A program made the translations under genes and the position numbers. A DNA stretch of 64,000 nucleotides from Diprion similis (lineage: Eukaryota > Arthropoda > Insecta > Hymenoptera > Diprionidae). A model generated the notes under the pieces. It saw nothing but the letters and a program-made list of their open reading frames with translations. It ran no database searches and was not told the origin of the DNA. Shown here one piece after another: positions 33,659-45,798 of this stretch. Position 1 is the stretch's first letter. The number at the start of each line of letters is the position of its first letter. The stretch is from assembly GCF_021155765.1 (NCBI RefSeq), contig NC_060118.1, positions 2,728,001 to 2,792,000 of the forward strand. Reading direction: 5' to 3'.

Positions 33659-34276
33659 TTATACACTGTCTATTCGACAGGTGAATTCATTCATGCTGAT
33701 TTCATGACATTTGATTACTTTTCTTTTTTTCATCAATCTAAGCTTCTGTTCGTTGGTTGAAAATTGGTGTTCCTTCTCCATTGATATCGATCTATCCCCT
33801 TGACTTGATATTTCTTCACTCTCCTTGAGTTCTGTTACATTACTTATGCTGACATGTTTGCCAGTATGATTGGTTGGTAGTCCTCTTGATTTATTTTCCA
33901 AATCAATAATCACAATCGATTCTTCTTATTCTTCTACACCCTTCGCTGAATTATTGTGGCTACCACTCACCATTGCTGAATTACTTTTGCTACCTCTCTG
34001 CCTGTTATTCTCCAAAATCACCGTCTTTATATTATTTTTTTCTCTATATTTGCGTTGCTGTTCACTCCGCAAAACACCTCTTTCTCTTGTGGTCAACATA
34101 GATCCTGGCCGTTCTCTTGCCTGGTTATACGAATATTTGTTTGATATTATTCCATTGCTTATTTGGTTATTCGCACTTATAATTTTATTTTCCTTTTTCT
34201 TTTGTGATACGTCCGACCATCCATCGTCTCCATCGTCTTGTCTGCTGATTAAAACTCCTCCTTTCTCCATTGCCAA
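33659..34276 (-). pseudogene. Open segments downstream of and in frame with the OTU ORF
   Basis: Two frames (33926-34276 and 33659-33913) are in the same reading frame as the OTU ORF and are separated from it and each other by single stops. They are rich in charged residues, Asn and Ser, with a basic RSEQQRKYREK stretch. Possibly the eroded C-terminal part of one long transposon polyprotein; no domain recognised. Confidence 0.35.
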
Positions 34277-34339
34277 CGTAAATCCTGGTTGTCCTTTTGA
34301 CTGTTTGGTGATATATTTATATTTACTATCACTTGCTTG

Positions 34340-34783
34340 TTACTTTTGATACTTATTACTCATTATCTGAATTTTATTTTGGTTCTGCAAGACATCAAAG
34401 TGTCCACCGTCTCCGTCGCCGGTGAAGAGTCGCGAGAATTGTCTTTCATTTTGGGATCTGATTTGGTGTGGATGAATTTGTTCTCCACGATACACGATTA
34501 AACATATCTTAAAAATTTCCGCAGCTGCAGCTAATTCTGCTTCTCCCCCGTAAATTCCATTTTTATTCATGTGTGATTTGTAATCACCAGGTGACCTAAT
34601 CACGGCACCGTTTGACTCATTACCTGTGATAAAACCCGCAAATGTAGACCAATTATCAACTATGTTTGAAACGATACTCAGTCTCACCTCTGCGTGTCGA
34701 TCTTGAGTGCCGCGTACACAATACGCCAGCGCGCAAAAAAGGCAATTCCCATCGGGAATCATCTTGATAATTCTCGTTTGCAT
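34340..34783 (-). CDS. OTU-type cysteine protease domain, likely Helitron-derived
   Basis: A 147-residue frame carries the OTU signature: PDGNCLF (catalytic Asp and Cys) near the start, a YGGEAELAAAAEIF helix in the middle and GGHFDVL (catalytic His) near the end. The family hydrolyses ubiquitin linkages in host enzymes, and the domain also occurs in Helentron-type transposon proteins and some viruses. The Helitron-like end 0.7 kb downstream favours the transposon origin. All catalytic residues appear present. No Rep or helicase domain is found upstream, so the element is partial. A host OTU gene is less likely since no introns or other conserved regions are seen. Confidence 0.7.
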   Translation of the reverse strand: MQTRIIKMIPDGNCLFCALAYCVRGTQDRHAEVRLSIVSNIVDNWSTFAGFITGNESNGAVIRSPGDYKSHMNKNGIYGGEAELAAAAEIFKICLIVYRGEQIHPHQIRSQNERQFSRLFTGDGDGGHFDVLQNQNKIQIMSNKYQK

Positions 34784-35380
34784 TTTTATATTTTGTGTGT
34801 CAGAAACAGATAACTATAAAAATATTTGTCAAAGACTGTCATAAACAGCCGATGACAGCTGTCAATCACTTAACACTAACTTCATAGCAACAGCAACTTC
34901 ATTATTAAATGAGTTTATTTTAAAATACTCCACGTTCGACTTCTCTGCGCACATCTTGTTATGAACATAGGAAGTTTTGTTTGCTAGATGCTTTTCGTTT
35001 TTTTTTCTGCATCTCACCCCACCGCCAATTTTATGCGTATACTATTGTTATTATAATCTTTTTTACCTGTTGCTATGCGGTACAGGATTTTTTTATTAGA
35101 ACGATATATACTGATGTCGGAGAAAGGCCAGATATCACTCGCGAACTTTGAGTTTTGCGTGTGGGACGCATGTTGAACCACCGTTTTATTTAACAAGATG
35201 AAACTGAACTTAACTTATCTAACAAAACTGTTTATAACGAGATTAATGTTCAATATTTTATATACACGTCCATTTGAATTTCGTGCCGTTTATTATTTTT
35301 ATGTCGTTTCCCTAGAGATCGAATAGAAGAAGGCGGTGATGATCCTCTTCGTTGTTCATTTCATTATCCTCGACACGGCC
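34784..35380. other. No gene recognised
   Basis: About 600 bp between the OTU frame and the giant palindrome. It holds short low-complexity T runs and no recognisable protein, RNA or repeat end. Confidence 0.3.
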
Positions 35381-37599
35381 AGGGTGACCAAGATAAGGTG
35401 GCCAACCCCCTCCAAAATCCAGCCCCGTGGGTTTTAAAAAAATTTTTTTCACGATTTTGAGAGGAAATTTGACGAACCTTCCGATGGCAAGGTCGAAATT
35501 TTTTTGGAAGTTACCATTTTTGCGTGCAAAAAAAAAATTTTTGATTCCGCACATCAAAATAGGTTTTGATTTTTTTTGTTGACAAAATAAAATTTACCGA
35601 ATTCGGAGATCAAAAATTTTCCGAGATCCGTCAAACCACTCGCCCACAAATAAATCGCAAAATTCGACTTTTGTAACCAAAATTCGGTTCTAACTGGCGG
35701 AACAGGTGGAATTGGAATATCTGTCAAAATTGATCCGCGCCAACTTCACCCGAGTCCAGGTAGCGTATAAGATACGTCATTGACGATTCTGCGCGATGGG
35801 TTTCGCTTGACAGACTTTCTCACAATGCTATGGCAGCTAGACAAGAAGCAAGATTAGAATTCCGAAAATATCTGCATTGCGCCAACGGTGACAAAAACGT
35901 CGGCATTTGAAATTGGCAATGATAATTAACGCCCCAGCAGCATAACGGGAGGTTAAAAAGCATCTTGTTAACGCCGGTTGCCGGTGGCAACCGCTGCAGC
36001 GCTCGCCCGTAGCCAATCGGCGGCCGATCGGCATTCTGCTGTAACCCTTTACCGATGACGGGTTGATGCAACGCAAAAATTGCAATACTTTAGTATTTTT
36101 CAGCGATGATACGTTGTCTTGGATGTGGAGCTAGCTTACGTTCGGAATTTTGAAGATTTTGCAGAATGCGGTGGGCTTGGTTTGATTCATTACCGGGCAA
36201 CCTAGCTGTAACACCGAACACACACGGGCTGAGTTGAGTTAAGCTGTTCTGTCAGAGTGCAGCCTTATCGACGGAGGCAATGCACTCTTATTTCATGCGA
36301 AAATCATTTGAAAAAAACCACCACACTCGACCCAAAATCCAACAGTACATTTATCGTTCGCCTCCAAATTTGAGTGTTGAAGAAAAGGGTTTGCAAGTTT
36401 TTTTTTTGTATGAGTGAGACTCTCTATTGGGCTTCGGGCATCCTCGGCTATATCCGATTCATATAAGAAAAAAAGGGGAAGGGGAAAAGGATGCTCGTCA
36501 GCCAGCTTAGTTATCTAACCGGTAGTCTTTAGTCCTGATGTGTAAGCCGCAGCGACAGCGTGCTTGATCCTGTGATGTACCTGTATTAATAAATAACACT
36601 TAAACTATCATAACCAGTGTCAGCTCCTCCAAATACCTCAAAATTGAGGTTAATTCATTCATCTTGCGGAAGAAATACCAAATAAATTGTTGATCCGGAC
36701 ACTGTGTATTTCCTTTCGTATTGAGCGTATTTCCGCGGTAGCAACGGTGGCCAAATTTTCTGTGATTCTAGTAGTAAAAAATGAGTGCAGTATTGAAGTA
36801 TGGCGGAAGTATGACTGAAACACGAAAGATGTACGAGGAGGATAAAGAAATTATCGCAAGTTAAAACAGGTACATATACCTTTTACCTGTGATTTTTTTT
36901 TTACTCTGTGGGCGACAAACATTTTTTTAAATAATTTTTATTAATTTTTTTTTCATAAATACAGTTGCCACGCTTCACGTTCAATTTCAATTCGATGACA
37001 GTCAACCATTATTCAATGAGTATTTACATGTGCAATACAACGTTTTGTTTCATTCAAATATGCAGAATCCATCAATTAGTGACCCAGAAAGAGGGGGTGA
37101 ATTTTTTTCATGAAATTATATGATACGGATCAAATCCTGATTCAACTGGGCTATTCCCGGTTCGACTCATCTCTTTCGAACGATCGGTACCTAAGATAAT
37201 TTTCAAGAGCGCGCGTGTCGTTTCTTTTGGACCATTGTACATATTCTCACTCTCGCTTTATTCACCCATTTGTTCGTTTCTTTGTTTTTATTGCGACTGA
37301 AGTCGCAGTTTCATAAATACAGTGATACAACATAGGGCTGGAGACGTGAAATTGATGCATTATTTACTGAAAATTAAATTTTTTGACAAGCCACAAGTGC
37401 ACCAAGCCGACTTACAAGTCTGAATTGGTGAATTGGCGAAATCTGTGAGACTGTATTGGTGCAAGTGCTGTTTTTTTTTTGTTTTTTTTTCGCGCGTCCG
37501 TGGCCAAATTGGTGGGGAAATCTTTTATAGACTATCCTGGGTAGAGTACCGTCACTCCCAGGAGTGTGGGACTCGCCTTACGGAATACCCACTAAAACC

Positions 37600-39340
37600 A
37601 CCACCAAAAGCCATTCCTTGCGGTTCCCTCCTCACCTCACGGAACTGCCGTCGTGCCTGTTCTGAAAAGTCGAATATTACAATAAGTGGAACGTCATATT
37701 TCGATGAAATTTAATCTAATATTTCCGAAACGATAGATGGAGTTTTGCGTGCGTCAAAGTCAAGCGTATTTATGAGCTCGACTTTTCACCACTGATCGCA
37801 ACACTATTCTCGTGTTACAGCCATAATGAGGATCAGATTTATGCAAAATAAGAAACGTTCGTCCGAATTTTGTAGTATTCAATACGAGCGTTTATTAAAA
37901 ATAATATGATCTTACGGTTTACTTCGGATCTCGCTCGGCATTACCGTCCGACAAATGCCATTCCTTGCTGTTCTCCTCGCCTCACGGAACTGCCGTCGTG
38001 ACTGTTTCAAAGAGTCAAATATCACAATAAGTAAAATACAAGGCGCATATTTCTACGAAAATCTATTCAATATTCCGGAAACGATAGATTCAGATTTACG
38101 TGCATCAAAATCAAGCGTATAATGTGAGCTCGACTTTTCACCACTTATCGTGACACTATTCTCGTATTACAACTATGATGAGGCCCAGATTTAATCGAAA
38201 TAATAAACGTTCATCCCAGTTTCGTAGTATTCAATACAAGCGTTTAGTAAAAAGAATCTGATCTTACGTTTCATTTCGGGTCTCGCTCAACGTTACCGTC
38301 CGCCAAATGTCATTGCCTTGCTGTCCTCCTCACCTCACGGAACTGCCGTCGTGCCTGTTTCGAAGAGTCAAACGTTACAGTAAGTAAAATACGAGGTGCA
38401 TATTTCTACGAAAATGTATCTAATATTCGGGAAAAAGTTAGATCCAGTCGTGCCTGGTCGTTTGGTAGATAAAATCTCATCTTACGTTTCATCTCTGGCC
38501 ACGCAGTCACTGTTACCGTTCGCCAAAAGCTACTCCTTGGTGTCGCCCTGCTGTTGTCTGCCTATTTTCAACAATCAAATATCAGGATGAAAAAAAATAC
38601 CAGGCCCATATTTCGATAAGAATGAATGTATCATTTTTGAAACGATAGATGCAGTTTTGTTTTTATAGCAATTGAACGGATGTAAATTCTACTTTTCACC
38701 ATTTTCGTGACACTATTCTCGCATTACAGAAATGCTGAGGCTCATATTCATTTGAATTGAGAGAAGCGTTCGTCACAGTTTTTCAGCATTCAATACACTC
38801 GTTTGGTGCATAAAATCGGATCTTACGTTTCATCTCTGGTCACGCAGTCACTGTTTCCGTCCGCCAAAAGCCCCCCTGCTGTCGCCCACACACCACGAAA
38901 CTGTCGTCATGCCTGTTTTCAACAATCAAATGTGACGATGAGAAAAATATGAGGCGCATATCTCGATAAGAATAAGTGTATTATTTTCGAAACGGTAGAT
39001 GGAGTTTTGCTTGTATCCCAATCTAACGGATGTAAACTCTACTTTTCACCATTTTCGTGACGCTATTCTCGCATCACAGAAATGCCGAGGCTCAGATTTA
39101 TTCCAAATAAGAAGTGCTCATCACAGTTTTGCAGCATTCAATATGAAAGTTTAGCAAAAAATAAAAAAACTGCTCTTACGTTTCATTTGTGATCACGCCA
39201 GCCTTTCGTGTCCGCCGATAGTCATACATTGCTTGTCCGCGAGACCTATCCACGGAACTATCGTCGTACCTGTTTTCAACATTAAAAAGTCAGAATAAAA
39301 AAAAAATACGAGGTGCCTTCAGAGTGAAAATGACTGTAAT
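37600..39340. repeat. Degenerate tandem array, left arm
   Basis: About six units of roughly 210-355 bp share ACGGAACTGCCGTCGTG, TTTCACCACT..., ...GACACTATTCTCG and CTTACGTTTCAT motifs (unit marks near 37638, 37982, 38335, 38545, 38900 and 39253). The array lies just downstream of the left transposase stop codon. Function is unknown; subterminal arrays can bind transposase in other elements. Confidence 0.7.
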
Positions 39341-39530
39341 GTTATTCAAAGATCACCAACAGTTTTGTGTGCAGTAGCAAACAAACATCGCCTTAACGTT
39401 TCGCCGTTTTTCGTAATATTATTTTCAATAAGAATAAATCATCATAATTTCGTACTATGATCATTATATTATTCCTCTATCGTATTATTATATTCATTGA
39501 ATATTTGTAAAAAGAATCACATCTCACATT

Positions 39531-42153
39531 TCATTCCTGGTTCCGCCGCCTCAGGAGCTGCTCTATGTGCCCTCCGTTCCTCTCAACGGTGAGTGCGAGC
39601 CGTTTTGGAATCGACCTTCGCACCCGTTGCAGCTCCCTAACAGGAATTGCGGCACACGCTTCGGCGATGCGGTGCCGCATGTCGTGTTTCGTGGTGGGCC
39701 TCCGTGCGTACACGATTTCCTTGATTCTGCCCCAGAACCAGAAATCGCAGACCGTAAGATCCGGTGAGCGTGCTGGCCACCTCACCGGTCCTCTCGTCCC
39801 GATCCAACGCCCCGGGAACATGGCGTCCAGGATTGCCATGTTCTCGTTGCTGTTGTGAGCAGGGGCCCCGTCCTGCTGCCACCAAATCTGGTCCATAGGG
39901 ATGGCGTTTCCGTCCATCAGACGTGGGACTTCCTCGGTCAGTACAGTTCTGTACTTGGCGGACGTCAAGTTTCCGTCGAGGAAGATGGGCCCGAGGATCC
40001 TGTCCCCTTCTATTCCGACCCAGACGTTGAGCTTCCAGCGGTGTTGGCGGTCCTGCTCTACAATCCAGCGTGGATTTTCCTGAGCCCACCAACGGCAGTT
40101 CTGCTTGTTTACGATCTCCAGGTTGGTGAAGATCGCTTCGTCCGTGTGGCACACCCTTCGGTAGAAGTCTGGATCTTCCCGGAGTCGGTCCAGTCCCCAG
40201 CGGCAGTAGGTCAACCTTCGCTCGTCATCGCCTGGGTACAGCTTGTGTAGCCGAACGTGCTTGTACGGACGGAACGATTGTCCTTTTACGATCGTTCTTA
40301 CAGATTCTCGCGGAACCTCTGTAGGGAATTAATTATTTCGTTTACAAGGCATAAATAGACAACTATTGCATTCGCCCTTAAATACACGTCGAATTCCCCA
40401 CTATAATTTGCGTGAAAATTTCTTTTCTCTGACAAATCTCACCGAGTACATCCACGGATGACTCGTAAAAAAAATTCGCATCAACCGCGGCGGAAATTAC
40501 TCGCTGAATTGACGTGTGAATAGATTTGTGAATTTATTATGATTCACCCGAATTAATGAGAATTAGATCAAATTAATGCAGGATAACTTGATTAATGTGA
40601 ATCACCCACAATAGATTTGTGAATTTATTATGATTCACCCGAATTAATGAGAATTAGATCAAATTAATGCAGGATAACTTGATTAATGTGAATCACCCGA
40701 ATTTTCTGAGAAATAACCGAATTGCTGTGAATTAAGTCAAGTTGATTTTGATTAGTTTGGATTTATGGTACAATTATCTTTTCACAGAGAGCAATAATGA
40801 AATTGACGTCAGAAATTGGGTTGATAAAAATGAAAAAAAAAGAAAATGAAAATAATAATAATAATAATAGTAAAAATAATTTAAATTAACAGAAAATACA
40901 AAAGAATGAATTGAAATTTTTTCAATTTCGCTCGGATTAGACTCAGTTATCTAGAAAACATTAAAATTCATAGATTGAAATGAACTTATTTCAATACAAG
41001 AAATGTATCTGAATTGGAAAAATTAATTTGAACTGAGAAATAAAAATTCAATTGGACAGAAAGGAAAATAATGTAAATTAACGAGAATTGCAAAAGAATG
41101 AATTGAAATATTCTCAAACTCGCTGGAATTAGTGTGAATTATTGAGAAAAAATTGAATTAATTAAGTGGAATTAAAGCAATCTAACTGAATGAAAAAAAA
41201 AATTAATTCCAAATATTTATTTACACTAATTCAGCTAAAAAATTATGGTGTCACTCAAATTTCAATTTATCTCCCCCTTGCATGAAATGGACCACTCAGC
41301 TAGGCTACGCAGCATTGATTTGAATGTGAATGAATAAGATAGCGTCGATGCTGGTAAATTTGAAATTTCTGGAGATGCCGGAAGAAATATTTGAGAAATC
41401 ATACAATCACCGGACCAATCACAAGTTTATCAGAAAACGAAATTTAATTTTTTACAGCTTTCACAGACGCTTCAGAAGTTTTTGATATTTTTCACTCCGA
41501 AGCGGATGCATGAAAAAATGAGGCGCGAAAATTGGTGATTTTATAGACGCTATTACGTCAAAAAATTCAAGAAAATCATCGCCAGACAGGGTGCACATTA
41601 ATGAATTCGGCACGGAATGCCCCATACGCACAAAAAGTATAACTCAGAAAAAAGAAACATACGCAGTGTTCTGGCCAGGCGTCTGAGACTCTGTCTCCCG
41701 TTTTCCCGGATAGCGTTTTCCACTTCTTCTCGCACGGGACCGTCCACCACCGGCTTGATCCGTTGTTCTCGTGGCCGCTCCAGCACGCCGTGCTCCGCCT
41801 CCGTTGCCGCAAGCCTAGACACGAAGTTTCGCATATGCGAATCATACATTCTTAAAAACTTTGCTAAGCATAGTTTTTTTTCTTACAGACACAGAATTGA
41901 CGTAGCCGATATTTATATCACATTTAATATTTGTAATATACTCTCGAGGGCAGTGTGCGCAAGCTGCATCGAGTTCTAGTGCAAATTTGAAAATTATTTC
42001 ATTGCGAACACGGTACCTTCGGAAGGACTGCCTCGACGGTGGCTGCTCGTCCTCCGGGAACCGCTCTCGGTACGTCCTCGCCGATCCCGCGAAGTTGTTC
42101 CCTGTCTCCGCCAGTATCCGGTGCATCCTGGTGAGCCGCACTTCCCTGTCCAT
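39531..42153 (-). CDS. Tc1/mariner-superfamily transposase, left-arm copy, three exons
   Basis: A DDE transposase that would cut and join element ends. Exons are 42017-42153, 41663-41814 and 39531-40318, with GT-AG introns; total 1,077 nt, 358 codons plus stop. The N-terminus (MDREVRLTRMHRILAETG, then YRERFPEDEQPPSRQSF) is a DUF4817-like helix-turn-helix; exon 2 carries a second HTH part (RKPV/IKPVVDGP type). Exon 3 has the catalytic core: TDEAIF, WWQQDGAPAHN and SPDLTVCDFWFWG. I count 41 residues between the second and third Asp, so DD41D. The frame is intact. It is the mirror image of the gene at 42986-45608. Introns in such a gene are notable. Confidence 0.85.
40521..40700. repeat. Tandem duplication with 91-bp period, left arm
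   Basis: Two nearly identical units starting TAGATTTGTGAATTTATT, at 40521 and 40612; mirrored at 44439-44618. It lies in transposase intron 2. Units contain GATTCACCCGAATTAATG and its near inverse GATTAATGTGAATCACCC. Confidence 0.8.
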
Positions 42154-42985
42154 CCTGATCTACAATTTTCTATCAAAAACTATTCTAACAATACGACTAT
42201 AACAACTTAGCGGTAGTAAAATTAACGTTGAAATAAAAATACTCTTAAACGGCTAACAATGCTACAGATAAATGTATGAAATTAACAACTATCACTGATC
42301 TTAAGGGTAACACAATGATTGAGAACGTAACAAGAATGCTTAAAAGGTAAAAAATACTGTAAAGGATGTGATGAAAGTTGAAAATGATGTCGGTTTTTTG
42401 TTGATTTGCGGATGAAAGTTTTTGGGTGCGTGGAGATGCTTCGAATAATTCTTAGCGTCTGTTTGCCGAAATAATCGGGAGACGATGCCAGATCTTAGTT
42501 TGTTATTTATCGCGCGATGCGCCGAGCTGCGTTTGTTGGTCACGAAGGTATTCATTTGTTATAACAGGCCGCTGACCCATAGTTCGTGAAATAATCACGA
42601 CAATTGACGCAGCTCGGCGCATCGCGCGATAAATAACAAACTAAGATCTGGCATCGTCTCCCGATTATTTCGGCAAACAGACGCTAAGAATTATTCGAAG
42701 CATCTCCACGCACCCAAAAACTTTCATCCGCAAATCAACAAAAAACCGACATCATTTTCAACTTTCATCACATCCTTTACAGTATTTTTTACCTTTTAAG
42801 CATTCTTGTTACGTTCTCAATCATTGTGTTACCCTTAAGATCAGTGATAGTTGTTAATTTCATACATTTATCTGTAGCATTGTTAGCCGTTTAAGAGTAT
42901 TTTTATTTCAACGTTAATTTTACTACCGCTAAGTTGTTATAGTCGTATTGTTAGAATAGTTTTTGATAGAAAATTGTAGATCAGG
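42154..42985. promoter_or_regulatory. Shared divergent promoter region of the twin transposases
   Basis: The 832 bp between the two start codons are palindromic except for the 74-bp spacer 42533-42606. Both genes therefore have the same upstream sequence for about 380 bp. I see no clear TATA box placed at a defined start, so promoter function is inferred only from the gene arrangement. Confidence 0.45.
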
Positions 42986-45608
42986 ATGGACAGGGAAGTG
43001 CGGCTCACCAGGATGCACCGGATACTGGCGGAGACAGGGAACAACTTCGCGGGATCGGCGAGGACGTACCGAGAGCGGTTCCCGGAGGACGAGCAGCCAC
43101 CGTCGAGGCAGTCCTTCCGAAGGTACCGTGTTCGCAATGAAATAATTTTCAAATTTGCACTAGAACTCGATGCAGCTTGCGCACACTGCCCTCGAGAGTA
43201 TATTACAAATATTAAATGTGATATAAATATCGGCTACGTCAATTCTGTGTCTGTAAGAAAAAAAACTATGCTTAGCAAAGTTTTTAAGAATGTATGATTC
43301 GCATATGCGAAACTTCGTGTCTAGGCTTGCGGCAACGGAGGCGGAGCACGGCGTGCTGGAGCGGCCACGAGAACAACGGATCAAGCCGGTGGTGGACGGT
43401 CCCGTGCGAGAAGAAGTGGAAAACGCTATCCGGGAAAACGGGAGACAGAGTCTCAGACGCCTGGCCAGAACACTGCGTATGTTTCTTTTTTCTGAGTTAT
43501 ACTTTTTGTGCGTATGGGGCATTCCGTGCCGAATTCATTAATGTGCACCCTGTCTGGCGATGATTTTCTTGAATTTTTTGACGTAATAGCGTCTATAAAA
43601 TCACCAATTTTCGCGCCTCATTTTTTCATGCATCCGCTTCGGAGTGAAAAATATCAAAAACTTCTGAAGCGTCTGTGAAAGCTGTAAAAAATTAAATTTC
43701 GTTTTCTGATAAACTTGTGATTGGTCCGGTGATTGTATGATTTCTCAAATATTTCTTCCGGCATCTCCAGAAATTTCAAATTTACCAGCATCGACGCTAT
43801 CTTATTCATTCACATTCAAATCAATGCTGCGTAGCCTAGCTGAGTGGTCCATTTCATGCAAGGGGGAGATAAATTGAAATTTGAGTGACACCATAATTTT
43901 TTAGCTGAATTAGTGTAAATAAATATTTGGAATTAATTTTTTTTTTCATTCAGTTAGATTGCTTTAATTCCACTTAATTAATTCAATTTTTTCTCAATAA
44001 TTCACACTAATTCCAGCGAGTTTGAGAATATTTCAATTCATTCTTTTGCAATTCTCGTTAATTTACATTATTTTCCTTTCTGTCCAATTGAATTTTTATT
44101 TCTCAGTTCAAATTAATTTTTCCAATTCAGATACATTTCTTGTATTGAAATAAGTTCATTTCAATCTATGAATTTTAATGTTTTCTAGATAACTGAGTCT
44201 AATCCGAGCGAAATTGAAAAAATTTCAATTCATTCTTTTGTATTTTCTGTTAATTTAAATTATTTTTACTATTATTATTATTATTATTTTCATTTTCTTT
44301 TTTTTTCATTTTTATCAACCCAATTTCTGACGTCAATTTCATTATTGCTCTCTGTGAAAAGATAATTGTACCATAAATCCAAACTAATCAAAATCAACTT
44401 GACTTAATTCACAGCAATTCGGTTATTTCTCAGAAAATTCGGGTGATTCACATTAATCAAGTTATCCTGCATTAATTTGATCTAATTCTCATTAATTCGG
44501 GTGAATCATAATAAATTCACAAATCTATTGTGGGTGATTCACATTAATCAAGTTATCCTGCATTAATTTGATCTAATTCTCATTAATTCGGGTGAATCAT
44601 AATAAATTCACAAATCTATTCACACGTCAATTCAGCGAGTAATTTCCGCCGCGGTTGATGCGAATTTTTTTTACGAGTCATCCGTGGATGTACTCGGTGA
44701 GATTTGTCAGAGAAAAGAAATTTTCACGCAAATTATAGTGGGGAATTCGACGTGTATTTAAGGGCGAATGCAATAGTTGTCTATTTATGCCTTGTAAACG
44801 AAATAATTAATTCCCTACAGAGGTTCCGCGAGAATCTGTAAGAACGATCGTAAAAGGACAATCGTTCCGTCCGTACAAGCACGTTCGGCTACACAAGCTG
44901 TACCCAGGCGATGACGAGCGAAGGTTGACCTACTGCCGCTGGGGACTGGACCGACTCCGGGAAGATCCAGACTTCTACCGAAGGGTGTGCCACACGGACG
45001 AAGCGATCTTCACCAACCTGGAGATCGTAAACAAGCAGAACTGCCGTTGGTGGGCTCAGGAAAATCCACGCTGGATTGTAGAGCAGGACCGCCAACACCG
45101 CTGGAAGCTCAACGTCTGGGTCGGAATAGAAGGGGACAGGATCCTCGGGCCCATCTTCCTCGACGGAAACTTGACGTCCGCCAAGTACAGAACTGTACTG
45201 ACCGAGGAAGTCCCACGTCTGATGGACGGAAACGCCATCCCTATGGACCAGATTTGGTGGCAGCAGGACGGGGCCCCTGCTCACAACAGCAACGAGAACA
45301 TGGCAATCCTGGACGCCATGTTCCCGGGGCGTTGGATCGGGACGAGAGGACCGGTGAGGTGGCCAGCACGCTCACCGGATCTTACGGTCTGCGATTTCTG
45401 GTTCTGGGGCAGAATCAAGGAAATCGTGTACGCACGGAGGCCCACCACGAAACACGACATGCGGCACCGCATCGCCGAAGCGTGTGCCGCAATTCCTGTT
45501 AGGGAGCTGCAACGGGTGCGAAGGTCGATTCCAAAACGGCTCGCACTCACCGTTGAGAGGAACGGAGGGCACATAGAGCAGCTCCTGAGGCGGCGGAACC
45601 AGGAATGA
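42986..45608 (+). CDS. Tc1/mariner-superfamily transposase, right-arm copy, three exons
   Basis: Mirror copy of the left-arm gene. Exons 42986-43122 (donor CGAAG|GTACCG), 43325-43476 (acceptor GTCTAG|G, donor CTGC|GTATGT) and 44821-45608 (acceptor CCCTACAG|AGG); phases 2 and 1 join cleanly to 358 codons ending RRRNQE. The junctions rebuild the expected HTH (SFRR-LAATEAEHG and LARTLQ-VPRESVRT). The catalytic Asp residues are present as in the left copy. Identity of the two copies means either could supply full-length enzyme if expressed. Family assignment rests on motif recognition; the exact subfamily is not certain. Confidence 0.85.
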
Positions 45609-45798
45609 AATGTGAGATGTGATTCTTTTTACAAATATTCAATGAATATAATAATACGATAGAGGAATAATATAATGATCATAGTACGAAATTATGATGA
45701 TTTATTCTTATTGAAAATAATATTACGAAAAACGGCGAAACGTTAAGGCGATGTTTGTTTGCTACTGCACACAAAACTGTTGGTGATCTTTGAATAAC

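Noticed and set aside
37150..37190. B-box-like GGTTCGACTC in the palindrome arm as a tRNA gene
   Set aside because: No A box at the right distance and no cloverleaf could be drawn around it.
39637..40152. Long frames antisense or shifted within transposase exon 3 (also at 44889-45502)
   Set aside because: They overlap the DDE frame, have no known domain and arise from the GC-rich codon use of the real exon.
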